Part shown: positions 1 through 5,593 of the stretch, one piece after another
How the letters are laid out: each line of letters starts with the position of its first letter
How positions within the stretch are numbered: position 1 is the first letter of the stretch
Source of the DNA: Pseudomonadota bacterium
GTDB lineage: Bacteria; Desulfobacterota; Syntrophia; Syntrophales; JADFWA01
Direction of reading: 5' to 3'
DNA: 7,238 nt
Assembly: GCA_015222855.1 (NCBI GenBank)
Contig: JADFWA010000348.1
Coordinates: forward strand, 1-7,238
Translations under genes and position numbers: made by a program
The notes under the pieces: model-generated
Told to the model about the DNA's origin: nothing
The model's database searches: none
The model's input: only the letters and a program-made list of their open reading frames with translations

Positions 1-150
1 AAGCGCTCCGCGAAGCCACTCCCATGGACGTGAGCGCGGGCCCAGACAACTAAAGGTAGTGTCGCATCAATGTACTTATCGTCCGCACTTTCGCCTAACA
101 GAGCGTATCTTGGGGTGGAATTGGAAAGATAAGAAATAAAATTCAAGTCA

Positions 151-609
151 ATGCGTAGAAAAGATAAAGAAATAACTGACATCAAGAGTATCGAGGAAAT
201 AATCAACAAAGCCAAAGTCTGTCGTTTGGCCCTAACTCTTGATGACACTCCATACGTTGTACCTGTATGTTTTGGCTATAGCGCTGAAACAATTTATTTT
301 CATTCTGCCAAGGAAGGAAAAAAGGTAGATATTATAAAGAAAAACAATAGAGTCTGTTTTGAGTTTGATATTGATCATGAACTAGTGGAATCTGAAAAAG
401 CCTGTAATTGGGGGATGAAATTCAGGAGTGTTATCGGTTTTGGAAAAGCATCTTTTGTTGAAAACATAGAAGAAAAACAAGAAGCTTTAGGCATTATTAT
501 GCAAAACTACACGGATAAAACATTCCTGTTTCCAGAAGAAAATTTAAACAGCACATTAGTAGTAAAAATTGATATTGAGCAAATAGCAGGAAAAAAATCA
601 GGGTATTGA
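151..609 (+). CDS. NimA-like pyridoxamine 5'-phosphate oxidase-fold flavoprotein
   Basis: Complete 152-residue protein of the pyridoxamine-phosphate-oxidase-like (split-barrel, FMN-binding) superfamily, NimA/nitroimidazole-resistance type. Recognisable family landmarks are the MRRKDKEI start, the CRLAL strand (24-28), YVVPVCFGY (35-43), the IYFHSAKEGKK stretch (48-58) that in this family lies at the cofactor/ligand site, RVCFEFD (67-73), SVIGFGKA (93-100) and the GKKSGY end. Members are small cytoplasmic FMN- or haem-binding proteins; a few Nim proteins reduce nitroimidazoles, but most have no known substrate, so no specific reaction is assigned. The start fits the family N-terminus, although only a weak purine-rich stretch (GGAAAGATAAG) precedes it and no clear Shine-Dalgarno sequence is visible. 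The gene stands alone, is clearly richer in A and T than rocD or the helicase, and is followed by an attC-like palindrome, which hints at acquisition by transfer. Confident on the family, not on the role. Confidence 0.88.
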   Translation: MRRKDKEITDIKSIEEIINKAKVCRLALTLDDTPYVVPVCFGYSAETIYFHSAKEGKKVDIIKKNNRVCFEFDIDHELVESEKACNWGMKFRSVIGFGKASFVENIEEKQEALGIIMQNYTDKTFLFPEENLNSTLVVKIDIEQIAGKKSGY

Positions 610-647
610 GCTTTCGTAAGCAAGGTAAAAGATTGAAATAAAAAATA

Positions 648-767
648 TAACAAATCACTTAACCAGGCCCGCAAGCCAGCGCCATTTTTCGAGGTAGATT
701 CAAGCATTTAATCCACCCAAAGTCGGGTGCAAAATCCACGGCGGGCTGGTTAGTTCCAACGTTGGCG
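648..767 (+). repeat. attC-like imperfect palindrome behind the flavoprotein gene
   Basis: The arms CTTAACCAGGCCCGC (658-672) and GCGGGCTGGTTAG (741-753) are complementary apart from two extra bases in the first arm. Outside them, at 6-7 base spacing, lie TAAC (648-651) and GTTGGCG (761-767). This order (AAC, short spacer, arm with an extra base, variable middle, arm, short spacer, GTT) and the ~120-base span resemble an integron cassette attC site placed about 40 bases after a stop codon. Against it, neither outer box matches the RYYYAAC / GTTRRRY consensus fully, and no cassette junction is visible upstream of 151. It may be a decayed attC or an unrelated palindrome. Confidence 0.3.
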
Positions 768-808
768 GGCACGAGAATCGGGACAATCGGACACGATCCG
801 TCCAAAAA

Positions 809-915
809 GGGGTCAAGTCTGCTCTTAACTCATCTTCATTCCTTCCCATAAATTGCACACAGCAAATCAATGTCATAATTTCACAATCAATTTTCAAAGT
901 GCAGATATCTGCTTA
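809..915 (+). repeat. Dispersed repeat, copy A (GGGGTCAAG family)
   Basis: Starts with GGGGTCAAGTCTGCTCTTAA and aligns over about 107 bases, without large gaps, to copy B at 3932-4038. Shared blocks include GGGGTCAAGT, GCTCTT, ACTCATCT, TAAATTGCA, ACAG and the closing CTGCTTA. Copy A contains a perfect 12-base palindrome, GCAGATATCTGC (901-912), which copy B has lost. Heads of this GGGGTC type often accompany IS200-like REP-associated transposases in deltaproteobacterial genomes; that link is from general knowledge, and no such transposase gene is present here. Confidence 0.7.
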
Positions 916-1077
916 TGCATTTAACTATACCGTCGAATCAGTGAGTTCAGACAGCTTGATACTATCTCAAAATCCGTCAATTCAAGGCAGCAGTTACATA
1001 TCGCCATTCGGATGTTCATTCTTAGAGTGTCACTATCTGCTAGTCGTAATAGTTTTGCGCCCCCATCCAACTATTTC

Positions 1078-1410
1078 CTATATTATAAATTCGGCTGTCA
1101 TGACCGTATGGTCGGATGGTTTTTCGGCGCGCCTCGGCCCTAAATCGATAGAACACCGGATAGACTGATCGGCAAGCGGAGCGGTTGCGAGAATATGGTC
1201 TACCCTCCAGCCGAGCCCTCGTTCTACTGATCTGGGGACACGGTAATCAAAAAAAACGTACTGTCCTGCCTCTCCAGGGTGATGCTTTCTGAAAATATCG
1301 ACAATACCCCCATGATTGTGTAGTAGATCAAAGGCGTCCCATACCTCCGGGGTGAAATCGACGTGGCCGCGGGGGATATCAGGCGGGCTGTATAGGAAGG
1401 CGGTCAGTCG
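1078..1410 (-). pseudogene. Exonuclease III (Xth) C-terminal fragment, 5'-truncated
   Basis: The readable part corresponds to the last ~110 residues of an exodeoxyribonuclease III / AP endonuclease of the EEP (endonuclease/exonuclease/phosphatase) fold. Clear family blocks are the [16 protein letters not shown] stretch, [17 protein letters not shown], and [13 protein letters not shown], which carries the Asp-His of the active site. A full enzyme is about 260 residues. Missing here are the N-terminal metal-binding Asn/Glu and the central GDxN catalytic motif, so no nuclease activity is expected. Homology begins around LYSPP at 1410, exactly where the cloverleaf element starts. An open frame does run on through that element to an ATG at 1476, but those codons are element sequence rather than Xth. 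The stop is TAG at 1078-1080. It lies downstream of, and in the same direction as, the RRM gene, so it could still be transcribed. Confidence 0.8.
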
Positions 1411-1496
1411 TTGACTATTGACGAGGCATTCCGAATAGAATACCTCGTTACATGGCATGTGGCGAGTCTCAGTCAATAGTCAAGGCCAGACCCCAT
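1411..1496 (-). repeat. REP/MITE-like element with cloverleaf folding potential
   Basis: Outer arms TTGACTATTGAC (1411-1422) and GTCAATAGTCAA (1472-1483) are perfect 12-base inverted repeats. Inside lie a hairpin CGAGGCATTC / GAATACCTCG (1422-1431 with 1438-1447, loop CGAATA, one mismatch that is a G-T type pair) and a small palindrome ACATGGCATGT (1450-1460). On the minus strand the element is headed by GGGGTCTGGCC (1486-1496), resembling the GGGGTCAAGTC head of repeats A and B. Such palindromic elements with a conserved head are typical of REP-type sequences moved by single-strand (Y1/RAYT) transposases; no transposase is encoded in the window. The left edge coincides with the point where the Xth fragment begins. 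Confidence 0.7.
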
Positions 1497-1523
1497 AATT
1501 ACCCTATCATCTTAACGTTATTA

Positions 1524-1820
1524 CTAATAACGCGATCTGCCTCCAGGTCGCCTTCCGCCGCCACCACGGCCTTTGTCGGCACGAGGGCGAGCCTCATTCA
1601 CATTCAACGTCCGTCCAGCCATCTCCTTGCCGTTCATCCCGTTGATGGCTGCCTCAGCCTCTTCCTTCCCAGGCATCTCTACAAATCCGAATCCCTTGGA
1701 CCGGCCGCTGTACTTGTCCGTAATGATGTTTATAGACGTTACCTCACCAAATGCCTCAAAAGCTCTTTGTAACTCCTCTTCTGTGACGGAATAAGACAAG
1801 TTGCCTACGTAGATATTCAT
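1524..1820 (-). CDS. Single-RRM RNA-binding protein with Gly/Arg-rich tail
   Basis: A 98-residue cytoplasmic RNA-binding protein built from one RNA recognition motif (about residues 1-78) and a short basic Gly/Arg tail (79-98, with a GRGGGGRRPGGRSR core). RNP2 is IYVGNL (3-8) and RNP1 is KGFGFVEM (42-49), both with the aromatic residues that stack on RNA bases. Length and layout match the bacterial/cyanobacterial Rbp family, whose members bind single-stranded RNA and are often cold-induced. The ATG at 1820 follows an AAAGAGATATT leader with a modest purine-rich site; several stop codons follow in a row (TAG TAA TAA). It lies 110 bases behind the annotated helicase stop, or only 13 bases behind the stop of the presumed ancestral helicase frame, which favours co-transcription with the helicase. 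A small palindrome (1516-1532, CGTTATT arms) overlaps the stop but lacks a U-tract. Specific RNA targets are unknown. Confidence 0.93.
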   Translation of the reverse strand: MNIYVGNLSYSVTEEELQRAFEAFGEVTSINIITDKYSGRSKGFGFVEMPGKEEAEAAINGMNGKEMAGRTLNVNEARPRADKGRGGGGRRPGGRSRY

Positions 1821-1930
1821 AATATCTCTTTTGTTAAATATTTAGCAATATATGGGGCTTTCGCGATTTAAATCGGGACGAACTGGAGAAAAGCGTTCCT
1901 CTGGAAAGGCTTCGTGATCCGTTCCGGCGG

Positions 1931-3184
1931 TTAGAAGCCGAGTGTGTCAGCGGTGAGGCAGCGAGAGTACGTTCTACCGGGGACTTCATTACCCTTTGTT
2001 GTCTCACAGGCCGTCGCGGGCGGTCGAATCCGCCATTTCCTGACGGTACCTGTACGTGCCTGTACGGTGTAATCGAAATCTTCCAGTGTTCGGCTTTCGA
2101 TTTTTTCACCGAGAACTTTTTCGATGTTCCACACAAAAGCTCTCTCTTTGCTCGTCACAAAGGTAAACGCATCACCGGTCCGTGCAGCACGGCCTGTCCG
2201 GCCGATTCTGTGCGTGTAAGCATCGACGGTGTCAGGCATGTCGTAATTGATCACGTGGGAGATTCGGGACACATCGATGCCGCGGGCGGCAATGTCGGTG
2301 GCTACCAAGATCTGGTATTTGCCGTTTCGAAAACCGTTGAGTGCCTTCTTTCGCTTGTACTGTGTCAGGTCCCCCTGTAAAGAAGTCGCAAAAAATCCGG
2401 CTTTTTTCATTTGCTTTGCCAGGCGAGTGGCACGGATCTTAGTGCGAGTAAAGACGAGCACTGACTCCGTGTCCGTGCGGTCCAGAAGTCTCATTAAAAG
2501 GTCTTTTTTGAGGTGCGGTTCGACGGGATAGAGGGCATGAGAGACCGTGGATACGGGAGCAGTATCGCCGATCTGGAAAGTAACGGGATTGTGCAGGATA
2601 TCTTGTGCCAGCTCCCGGATGTCATCAGGCATGGTGGCAGAGAACAGCAACGTTTGACGCTGTTTCGGCAGCCGCTTCATGATCGTCCTGATATCCGGTA
2701 AAAAACCCATGTCGAACATGCTGTCCGCCTCGTCCAGGACGAGCACTTCCAGACGGGATAAATCAATCATGCCCTGGTCCATGAGATCGATCAGACGTCC
2801 CGGACAGGCCACAACGATTTCGGCTCCTTTACGGATCATCCTGATCTGGGAGTCTTTTTTCGTGCCTCCATAAATTGTGATACTCTTCAGTTTCGTCCGC
2901 CGGCAAAGTTGACACATCGACTCGTGTGTCTGTTCCGCCAGTTCCCGTGTCGGGGCAATGATGAGTGCCCGGATGCGCTTCCGCGGACCATCCATCAAAC
3001 GCTGCAGGATGGGAAGCACGAACGCGGCGGTTTTTCCCGTTCCGGTCTGGGCCAGTCCCATGACGTCCCGTTCCCGGAGAATGGATGGAATGCATTGAGT
3101 TTGAATCGGTGTGGGCTCCGTATAGCCGAGTGCCTTGATACCGGATTCGATATGGGGATGTAGATTAAACGATTTAAAATTCAT
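1931..3184 (-). CDS. DEAD-box ATP-dependent RNA helicase, RhlE type
   Basis: 417-residue ATP-dependent RNA helicase that unwinds short RNA duplexes, typically in ribosome assembly or RNA decay. All core motifs are present in order: Q motif GYTEPTPIQ (20-28), Walker A AQTGTGKT (45-52), Ia PTRELA (78-83), Ib CPGR (127-130, the usual Thr replaced by Cys), II VLDEAD (149-154), III SAT (182-184), IV VFTRTK (244-249), V ATDIAARGIDV (295-305), VI HRIGRTGR (325-332). The helicase core ends near residue 373. The last ~43 residues do not look like the usual basic RhlE tail, and a 10-base tandem duplication (2046-2065) suggests a frameshift there; the core should remain functional. The ATG at 3184 is preceded by AAGGA at about 8 bases. 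Upstream in the same direction is a small basic protein (100-base gap), downstream the RRM protein. RhlE is the best subfamily guess; CsdA and DbpA tails are absent. Confidence 0.95.
   Translation of the reverse strand: MNFKSFNLHPHIESGIKALGYTEPTPIQTQCIPSILRERDVMGLAQTGTGKTAAFVLPILQRLMDGPRKRIRALIIAPTRELAEQTHESMCQLCRRTKLKSITIYGGTKKDSQIRMIRKGAEIVVACPGRLIDLMDQGMIDLSRLEVLVLDEADSMFDMGFLPDIRTIMKRLPKQRQTLLFSATMPDDIRELAQDILHNPVTFQIGDTAPVSTVSHALYPVEPHLKKDLLMRLLDRTDTESVLVFTRTKIRATRLAKQMKKAGFFATSLQGDLTQYKRKKALNGFRNGKYQILVATDIAARGIDVSRISHVINYDMPDTVDAYTHRIGRTGRAARTGDAFTFVTSKERAFVWNIEKVLGEKIESRTLEDFDYTVQARTGTVRKWRIRPPATACETTKGNEVPGRTYSRCLTADTLGF
2046..2065 (-). repeat. 10-base tandem duplication in the helicase tail
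   Basis: On the + strand the unit is GTACCTGTAC (2046-2055) followed by GTGCCTGTAC (2056-2065), identical but for one base. Ten bases is not a multiple of three, so the duplication shifts the helicase frame after residue Val374-Gln375. Reading with one unit removed gives a continuous basic tail (QVPSGNGGFDRPRRPVRQQR and onward) that stays open to a TAA at 1834-1836, only 13 bases before the RRM start codon. The repeat is directly visible; its role as a frameshift is inferred. Confidence 0.6.
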
Positions 3185-3284
3185 TAAAAGTCCTTCTTTT
3201 TCTATTTGTGGGTCAGGTATAACCCCGGCCCGTCCGCCGTCGGGGCGGTTGATTGGTCATTCTTGTTGAATCGATAGAGGTCTG

Positions 3285-3431
3285 TCAGATTTGATCAGAT
3301 GTTAGGGTTTCGTCGGACTCTGCCGATTTATTCTTCTTTTCCTGTCGCCTCTCCATTTTTTCCTTCGCTTTTCGCTTGCGCTCAATTTCTTTTTGCCGTT
3401 TCCGAAACGTGTTTTCATTTCGATTTGCCAT
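3285..3431 (-). CDS. Small highly basic Lys/Arg/Glu-rich protein (48 aa)
   Basis: A 48-residue, strongly charged protein starting MANRNENTFRKRQKEIERKR and continuing with alternating Lys/Arg and Glu, which suggests one long helix, possibly coiled-coil; the end (SAESDETLTSDQI) is acidic and polar. No signal peptide or membrane segment. The start at 3431 is chosen because a full AGGAGG (3435-3440) sits directly before it; an in-frame ATG at 3467 would add twelve residues but has a poorer ribosome site. Similar short lysine-rich proteins of unknown function are common beside RNA helicase or cold-shock genes in anaerobic bacteria (general recollection, not checked). Its position as first gene behind the promoter and hairpin leader, ahead of the helicase in the same direction, suggests an RNA- or ribosome-related role. 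No function is assigned. Confidence 0.7.
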   Translation of the reverse strand: MANRNENTFRKRQKEIERKRKAKEKMERRQEKKNKSAESDETLTSDQI

Positions 3432-3497
3432 GTTCCTCCTGTTTTCGTTTCGGTATGGCCCATGCATCTTTTTTAAAGAGACCTTTTTATTATACCC

Positions 3498-3533
3498 AAA
3501 AAAAACCCCAGAAGCCTTTCACAGGCTCCGGGG
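3498..3533 (-). terminator. Intrinsic terminator / attenuator in the leader of the helicase group
   Basis: Read on the minus strand: CCCCGGAGCCT, a five-base loop, AGGCTTCTGGGG, then eight T. The arms (3523-3533 and 3506-3517) pair with one bulged base. It is a textbook rho-independent terminator only for minus-strand transcripts, since the A-run precedes the hairpin on the + strand. No minus-strand gene lies upstream for it to end. The nearest upstream signal is the promoter at 3567-3595, whose start site would lie about 27 bases before the hairpin, so the element sits in the leader of the basic-protein/helicase transcript and could act as an attenuator. Confidence 0.75.
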
Positions 3534-3566
3534 AGATGGACCAAAACCGATTTTAAAAGTGACCGT

Positions 3567-3595
3567 AATATAAGCGTTACGGACGAGTATGTCAA
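3567..3595 (-). promoter_or_regulatory. Sigma70-type promoter for the basic protein / helicase group
   Basis: On the minus strand TTGACA (3595-3590, perfect -35), a 17-base spacer, and TATATT (3572-3567, five of six -10 bases). The expected start is near 3560, giving a ~130-base leader to the ATG at 3431 that contains the terminator hairpin. A second TATAAT hexamer at 3494-3489, just behind the hairpin, has no recognisable -35 at the right distance (AGGCTT) and is less convincing. Confidence 0.75.
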
Positions 3596-3704
3596 GTTTT
3601 AACTAGGATCGCGAATTGCCTCAAATTAAATGTTACCCAAAGGGTGGTTTTAAAAGGATCGTTGATTCATAATATATGTCACCGAATTACATGGAGGAGT
3701 GACA

Positions 3705-3931
3705 ATGAGTCCACGGTCTAAAAAAGAATATATTGAGGCTATTCATTTACGTTATAAAAATGCTGACCGTCATGAAAAAACAATCATCGCCCTGCTGACC
3801 ATTTCCCTTGCTACCATCGATAGAATCCTGAAGCCAACACGAATACAATACAAGAAACGGGGCAGAGCTACCACAAAACCAGGAACGCTCCTGAGAAAAC
3901 AAATACCCATTAAAACCGATCAATCACAATG
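3705..3931 (+). pseudogene. Internally deleted remnant of an HTH/integrase-core (DDE) transposase
   Basis: Start ATG at 3705 with a good GGAGGAG site (3693-3699). The first ~25 residues (MSPRSKKEYIEAIHLRYKNA) match the N-terminus of a large transposase family with an HTH domain followed by an rve/DDE integrase core. From about residue 28 the sequence jumps to the ATIDRILKPTR and KKRGRATTKPGTLLRKQIPI blocks, which in full-length members lie well over a hundred residues further on, just before the catalytic domain. The part between (HTH) and everything after KTDQ (the whole catalytic DDE core) is missing. Homology ends where dispersed repeat B begins at 3932; the open frame simply runs on through the repeat to 3974. 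Sequence around 3631-3660 (starting TGTTACCCAAAGG) may be what is left of the element's left end. Non-functional. Confidence 0.75.
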
Positions 3932-4038
3932 GGGGTCAAGTCCGCTCTTGACTCATCTATATTTATTCCTGTAAATTGCATACAGGAAATTAATATCTTA
4001 AATTCGTCGTCAAATTTTCAGGTTAAGATAACTGCTTA
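3932..4038 (+). repeat. Dispersed repeat, copy B (GGGGTCAAG family)
   Basis: Begins GGGGTCAAGTCCGCTCTTGA and runs to CTGCTTA (4032-4038), aligned with copy A (809-915) along its length in the same orientation. It abuts the truncated transposase frame directly, so it either inserted there or joined it through a deletion. The block TCCTGTAAATTGCATACAGGA (3966-3986) forms a short stem (TCCTGTA / TACAGGA) in this copy, largely lost in copy A. Confidence 0.7.
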
Positions 4039-4340
4039 AAGTGTTGAATAAATCAAGGTCTGAAAAGTTAAGGCAGGCGATCCATAGCTGGAAAATTAAA
4101 ATCGATATCGAAGTCGTCTCTCAATAAAACCACCTGCAATCTTTGATTTGACCGGGGGCGTCACGCAAGCCCCGCCTTGTAGGCGGGGTCAAGGGGTGCA
4201 ACATAATTAAATTATTCCTTACCGGGAAGCCCCGCCCTGTGGGCGGTGAACTTCACAATTTCGATCACGATATGAGCTACCCTTAAAGTTTACCTCCGAC
4301 AGTTTCACAAGCGGGCACAACATCTTGCAGTCACTTTCTC
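4039..4340. other. Gene-free stretch upstream of rocD
   Basis: No gene recognised. A short open stretch (4042-4128, about 28 codons on +, containing LRQAIHSWKIKIDIEVV) looks faintly protein-like and could be the decayed end of a lost gene, but I cannot place it in a family. The rest is the GC-rich double-hairpin repeat (4149-4254) and about 85 bases of AT-rich sequence leading to the rocD promoter. Confidence 0.5.
4149..4254 (+). repeat. GC-rich double-hairpin repeat, copy 1
   Basis: Contains two hairpins: CCCCGCC-TTGTA-GGCGGGG (4170-4188) and GCCCCGCC-CTGT-GGGCGG (about 4229-4246), joined by an AT-rich linker ending ATTCCTTACCGGG. An inverted copy with the same order of blocks lies at 6961-7070, and most aligned positions agree by eye. 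The pair brackets the rocD and cyclic-diphosphoglycerate-synthetase-like genes. REP/BIME- or MITE-like; family not identified. Confidence 0.8.
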
Positions 4341-4369
4341 TTGACACACAATTGCCATTTTCCTATACT
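4341..4369 (+). promoter_or_regulatory. Near-consensus sigma70 promoter of rocD
   Basis: TTGACA (4341-4346), spacer of exactly 17 bases, TATACT (4364-4369). The expected start near 4376 leaves a leader of only ~20 bases, too short for a riboswitch. No clear operator palindrome is visible around it, so any ArgR- or RocR-like control is not evident from sequence. Confidence 0.8.
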
Positions 4370-4385
4370 TTTCCAACGAAAAAGT

Positions 4386-4390
4386 GAGGA
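4386..4390 (+). promoter_or_regulatory. Ribosome binding site that decides the rocD start
   Basis: GAGGA ends 6 bases before the ATG at 4397 but only 3 bases before the adjacent in-frame GTG at 4394. Spacing favours the ATG, which makes the product 398 rather than 399 residues. Confidence 0.7.
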
Positions 4391-4396
4391 ATTGTG

Positions 4397-5593
4397 ATGG
4401 ACCGCCAATATTACATAAATCTGGAGAACGAATTCGGCGCTCATAATTATAACCCTCTGGACGTGGTTTTAAATCGCGGTGAGGGGATCTGGGTCTGGGA
4501 CGTGGAAGGCAACAAATACATGGACTGCCTGGCCGCCTATTCCGCGGTCAACCAGGGGCACTGCCACCCGGAGATCATGCGTACGATGATCGAGCAGGCC
4601 CAAAAGCTGACCCTGACATCCCGGGCTTTCCGCAATGACCAGTTGGGCCTGTTTTATCAAGAAATCTGCAAGTTGACCAATTCGCATAAGGTTTTGCCTA
4701 TGAACAGCGGGGCGGAAGCGGTAGAAACCGTTATTAAGGCTGCCCGCAAGTGGGGATACAAGATCAAAGGGGTCCCGCGGGATCAGGCTGAAATAATCGT
4801 CTGTGAGAATAACTTCCATGGCCGGACGATCACAATTGTCGGATTCAGCACGAATGAAATTTCACGTGAAGGCTTCGGCCCCTTCACCCCGGGGTTTAAA
4901 ATAATCTCCTTTGGCGATGTCAATGCTCTGGAAGAAGCCATCACGCCCAACACGGTGGCATTCATGGTCGAACCCATCCAGGGAGAGGCCGGAGTAATCA
5001 TCCCGCCGGCAGGATATCTAAAGGAAGTCAAGGCCGTCTGCGAGAAAAATAATATGCTCCTGATCCTGGACGAGATCCAGACCGGATTAGGACGCACCGG
5101 CAAGATTCTGGCCGAGGAGCATGACGGTATCGAAGCCGACCTGACACTTGTCGGCAAGGCCCTTTCCGGCGGCTTCTATCCCGTCTCTGCGGTCCTGTCC
5201 AACACAGAGGTTTTGGGCGTGCTGCGTCCCGGCGAACACGGCAGTACCTTTGGGGGCAATCCACTGGCTTGCGCCGTGGCCAGGACGGCCATTAAGGTAT
5301 TAATTGATGAGAATATGATTGAGAACGCCGCCGTCATGGGAGAGTATCTCCTGTCCAGGCTGTCAGAGATCAAGAGCCCTTACATTAAGGAGGTTCGGGG
5401 AAAGGGCCTCCTGATCGGAGTCGAGCTCATCCCTGAGGCCGGAGGTGCCCGGCAATTTTGCGAGAAGATGATGGCACGGGGGGTGCTTTGCAAGGAAACC
5501 CACGAAAACATTATCCGTTTCGCGCCGCCGCTCGTGATCACAAAAGATGAGATCGACTGGGCCATGGAGAGGATTGAAAAGGTGTTATCATGA
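4397..5593 (+). CDS. rocD: Ornithine aminotransferase (ornithine-oxo-acid transaminase)
   Basis: PLP-dependent class III aminotransferase of 398 residues, cytoplasmic. It transfers the delta-amino group of ornithine to 2-oxoglutarate, giving glutamate 5-semialdehyde and glutamate. It aligns end to end with known ornithine aminotransferases, including the [11 protein letters not shown] start, [72 protein letters not shown] and [15 protein letters not shown]. Counting from the GTG-start frame, the PLP lysine is Lys255 and the cofactor aspartate Asp226. Tyr19 and Arg144 match the residues that select ornithine in the human enzyme (Tyr55, Arg180), which argues against acetylornithine or GABA transaminase. 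A strong promoter precedes it. Its stop overlaps the next start by 4 bases (ATGA), so the two are translationally coupled; a carbamate kinase gene follows. This points to arginine/ornithine breakdown rather than arginine synthesis. Confidence 0.95.
   Translation: MDRQYYINLENEFGAHNYNPLDVVLNRGEGIWVWDVEGNKYMDCLAAYSAVNQGHCHPEIMRTMIEQAQKLTLTSRAFRNDQLGLFYQEICKLTNSHKVLPMNSGAEAVETVIKAARKWGYKIKGVPRDQAEIIVCENNFHGRTITIVGFSTNEISREGFGPFTPGFKIISFGDVNALEEAITPNTVAFMVEPIQGEAGVIIPPAGYLKEVKAVCEKNNMLLILDEIQTGLGRTGKILAEEHDGIEADLTLVGKALSGGFYPVSAVLSNTEVLGVLRPGEHGSTFGGNPLACAVARTAIKVLIDENMIENAAVMGEYLLSRLSEIKSPYIKEVRGKGLLIGVELIPEAGGARQFCEKMMARGVLCKETHENIIRFAPPLVITKDEIDWAMERIEKVLS

Larger units (their letters stand above)
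610..1077. other. Gene-free stretch with repeats
   Basis: No convincing gene on either strand. The reading frames here lack family resemblance and ribosome binding sites. The stretch holds an attC-like imperfect palindrome (648-767), copy A of a dispersed repeat (809-915) and, from about 916 to 1077, sequence in which I recognise nothing. It separates the flavoprotein gene (+) from the exonuclease III remnant (-). Confidence 0.6.

Noticed and set aside
3..53. Possible C-terminal end of an upstream gene on the + strand (ending TAA at 51-53)
   Set aside because: Only about 16 codons are available and they match no family I recognise, so it cannot be told from chance.
93..99. GCCTAAC heptamer resembling an attC outer box
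   Set aside because: No matching GTTRRRY box or paired arms lie at a suitable distance on either strand.
899..1168. 89-residue + strand open frame
   Set aside because: No family resemblance, no ribosome site, and it overlaps both repeat A and the clearly homologous exonuclease III remnant on the other strand.
1452..1772. Long + strand frames opposite the RRM gene
   Set aside because: They mirror the RRM coding strand; the RRM frame has clear RNP1/RNP2 motifs and the mirror frames have none.
3498..3533. The hairpin as a terminator for a + strand gene
   Set aside because: The poly-A/T tract lies on the wrong side for + strand transcripts and no + strand gene ends before it.
3299..3573. Two overlapping + strand frames rich in Phe and Ser (starts at 3299 and 3376)
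   Set aside because: They are the complement of the Lys/Glu-rich small gene and the terminator; the minus frame has the AGGAGG site and promoter.
4042..4128. Short + frame containing LRQAIHSWKIKIDIEVV
   Set aside because: It looks faintly protein-like, but it is only 28 codons with a GTG start and no ribosome site; I could not place it in a family.
4397..5593. Alternative calls for the aminotransferase: acetylornithine (ArgD) or GABA transaminase
   Set aside because: The NYNPL and [13 protein letters not shown] blocks and the HGRT arginine match ornithine aminotransferase specifically, and the neighbours are catabolic.
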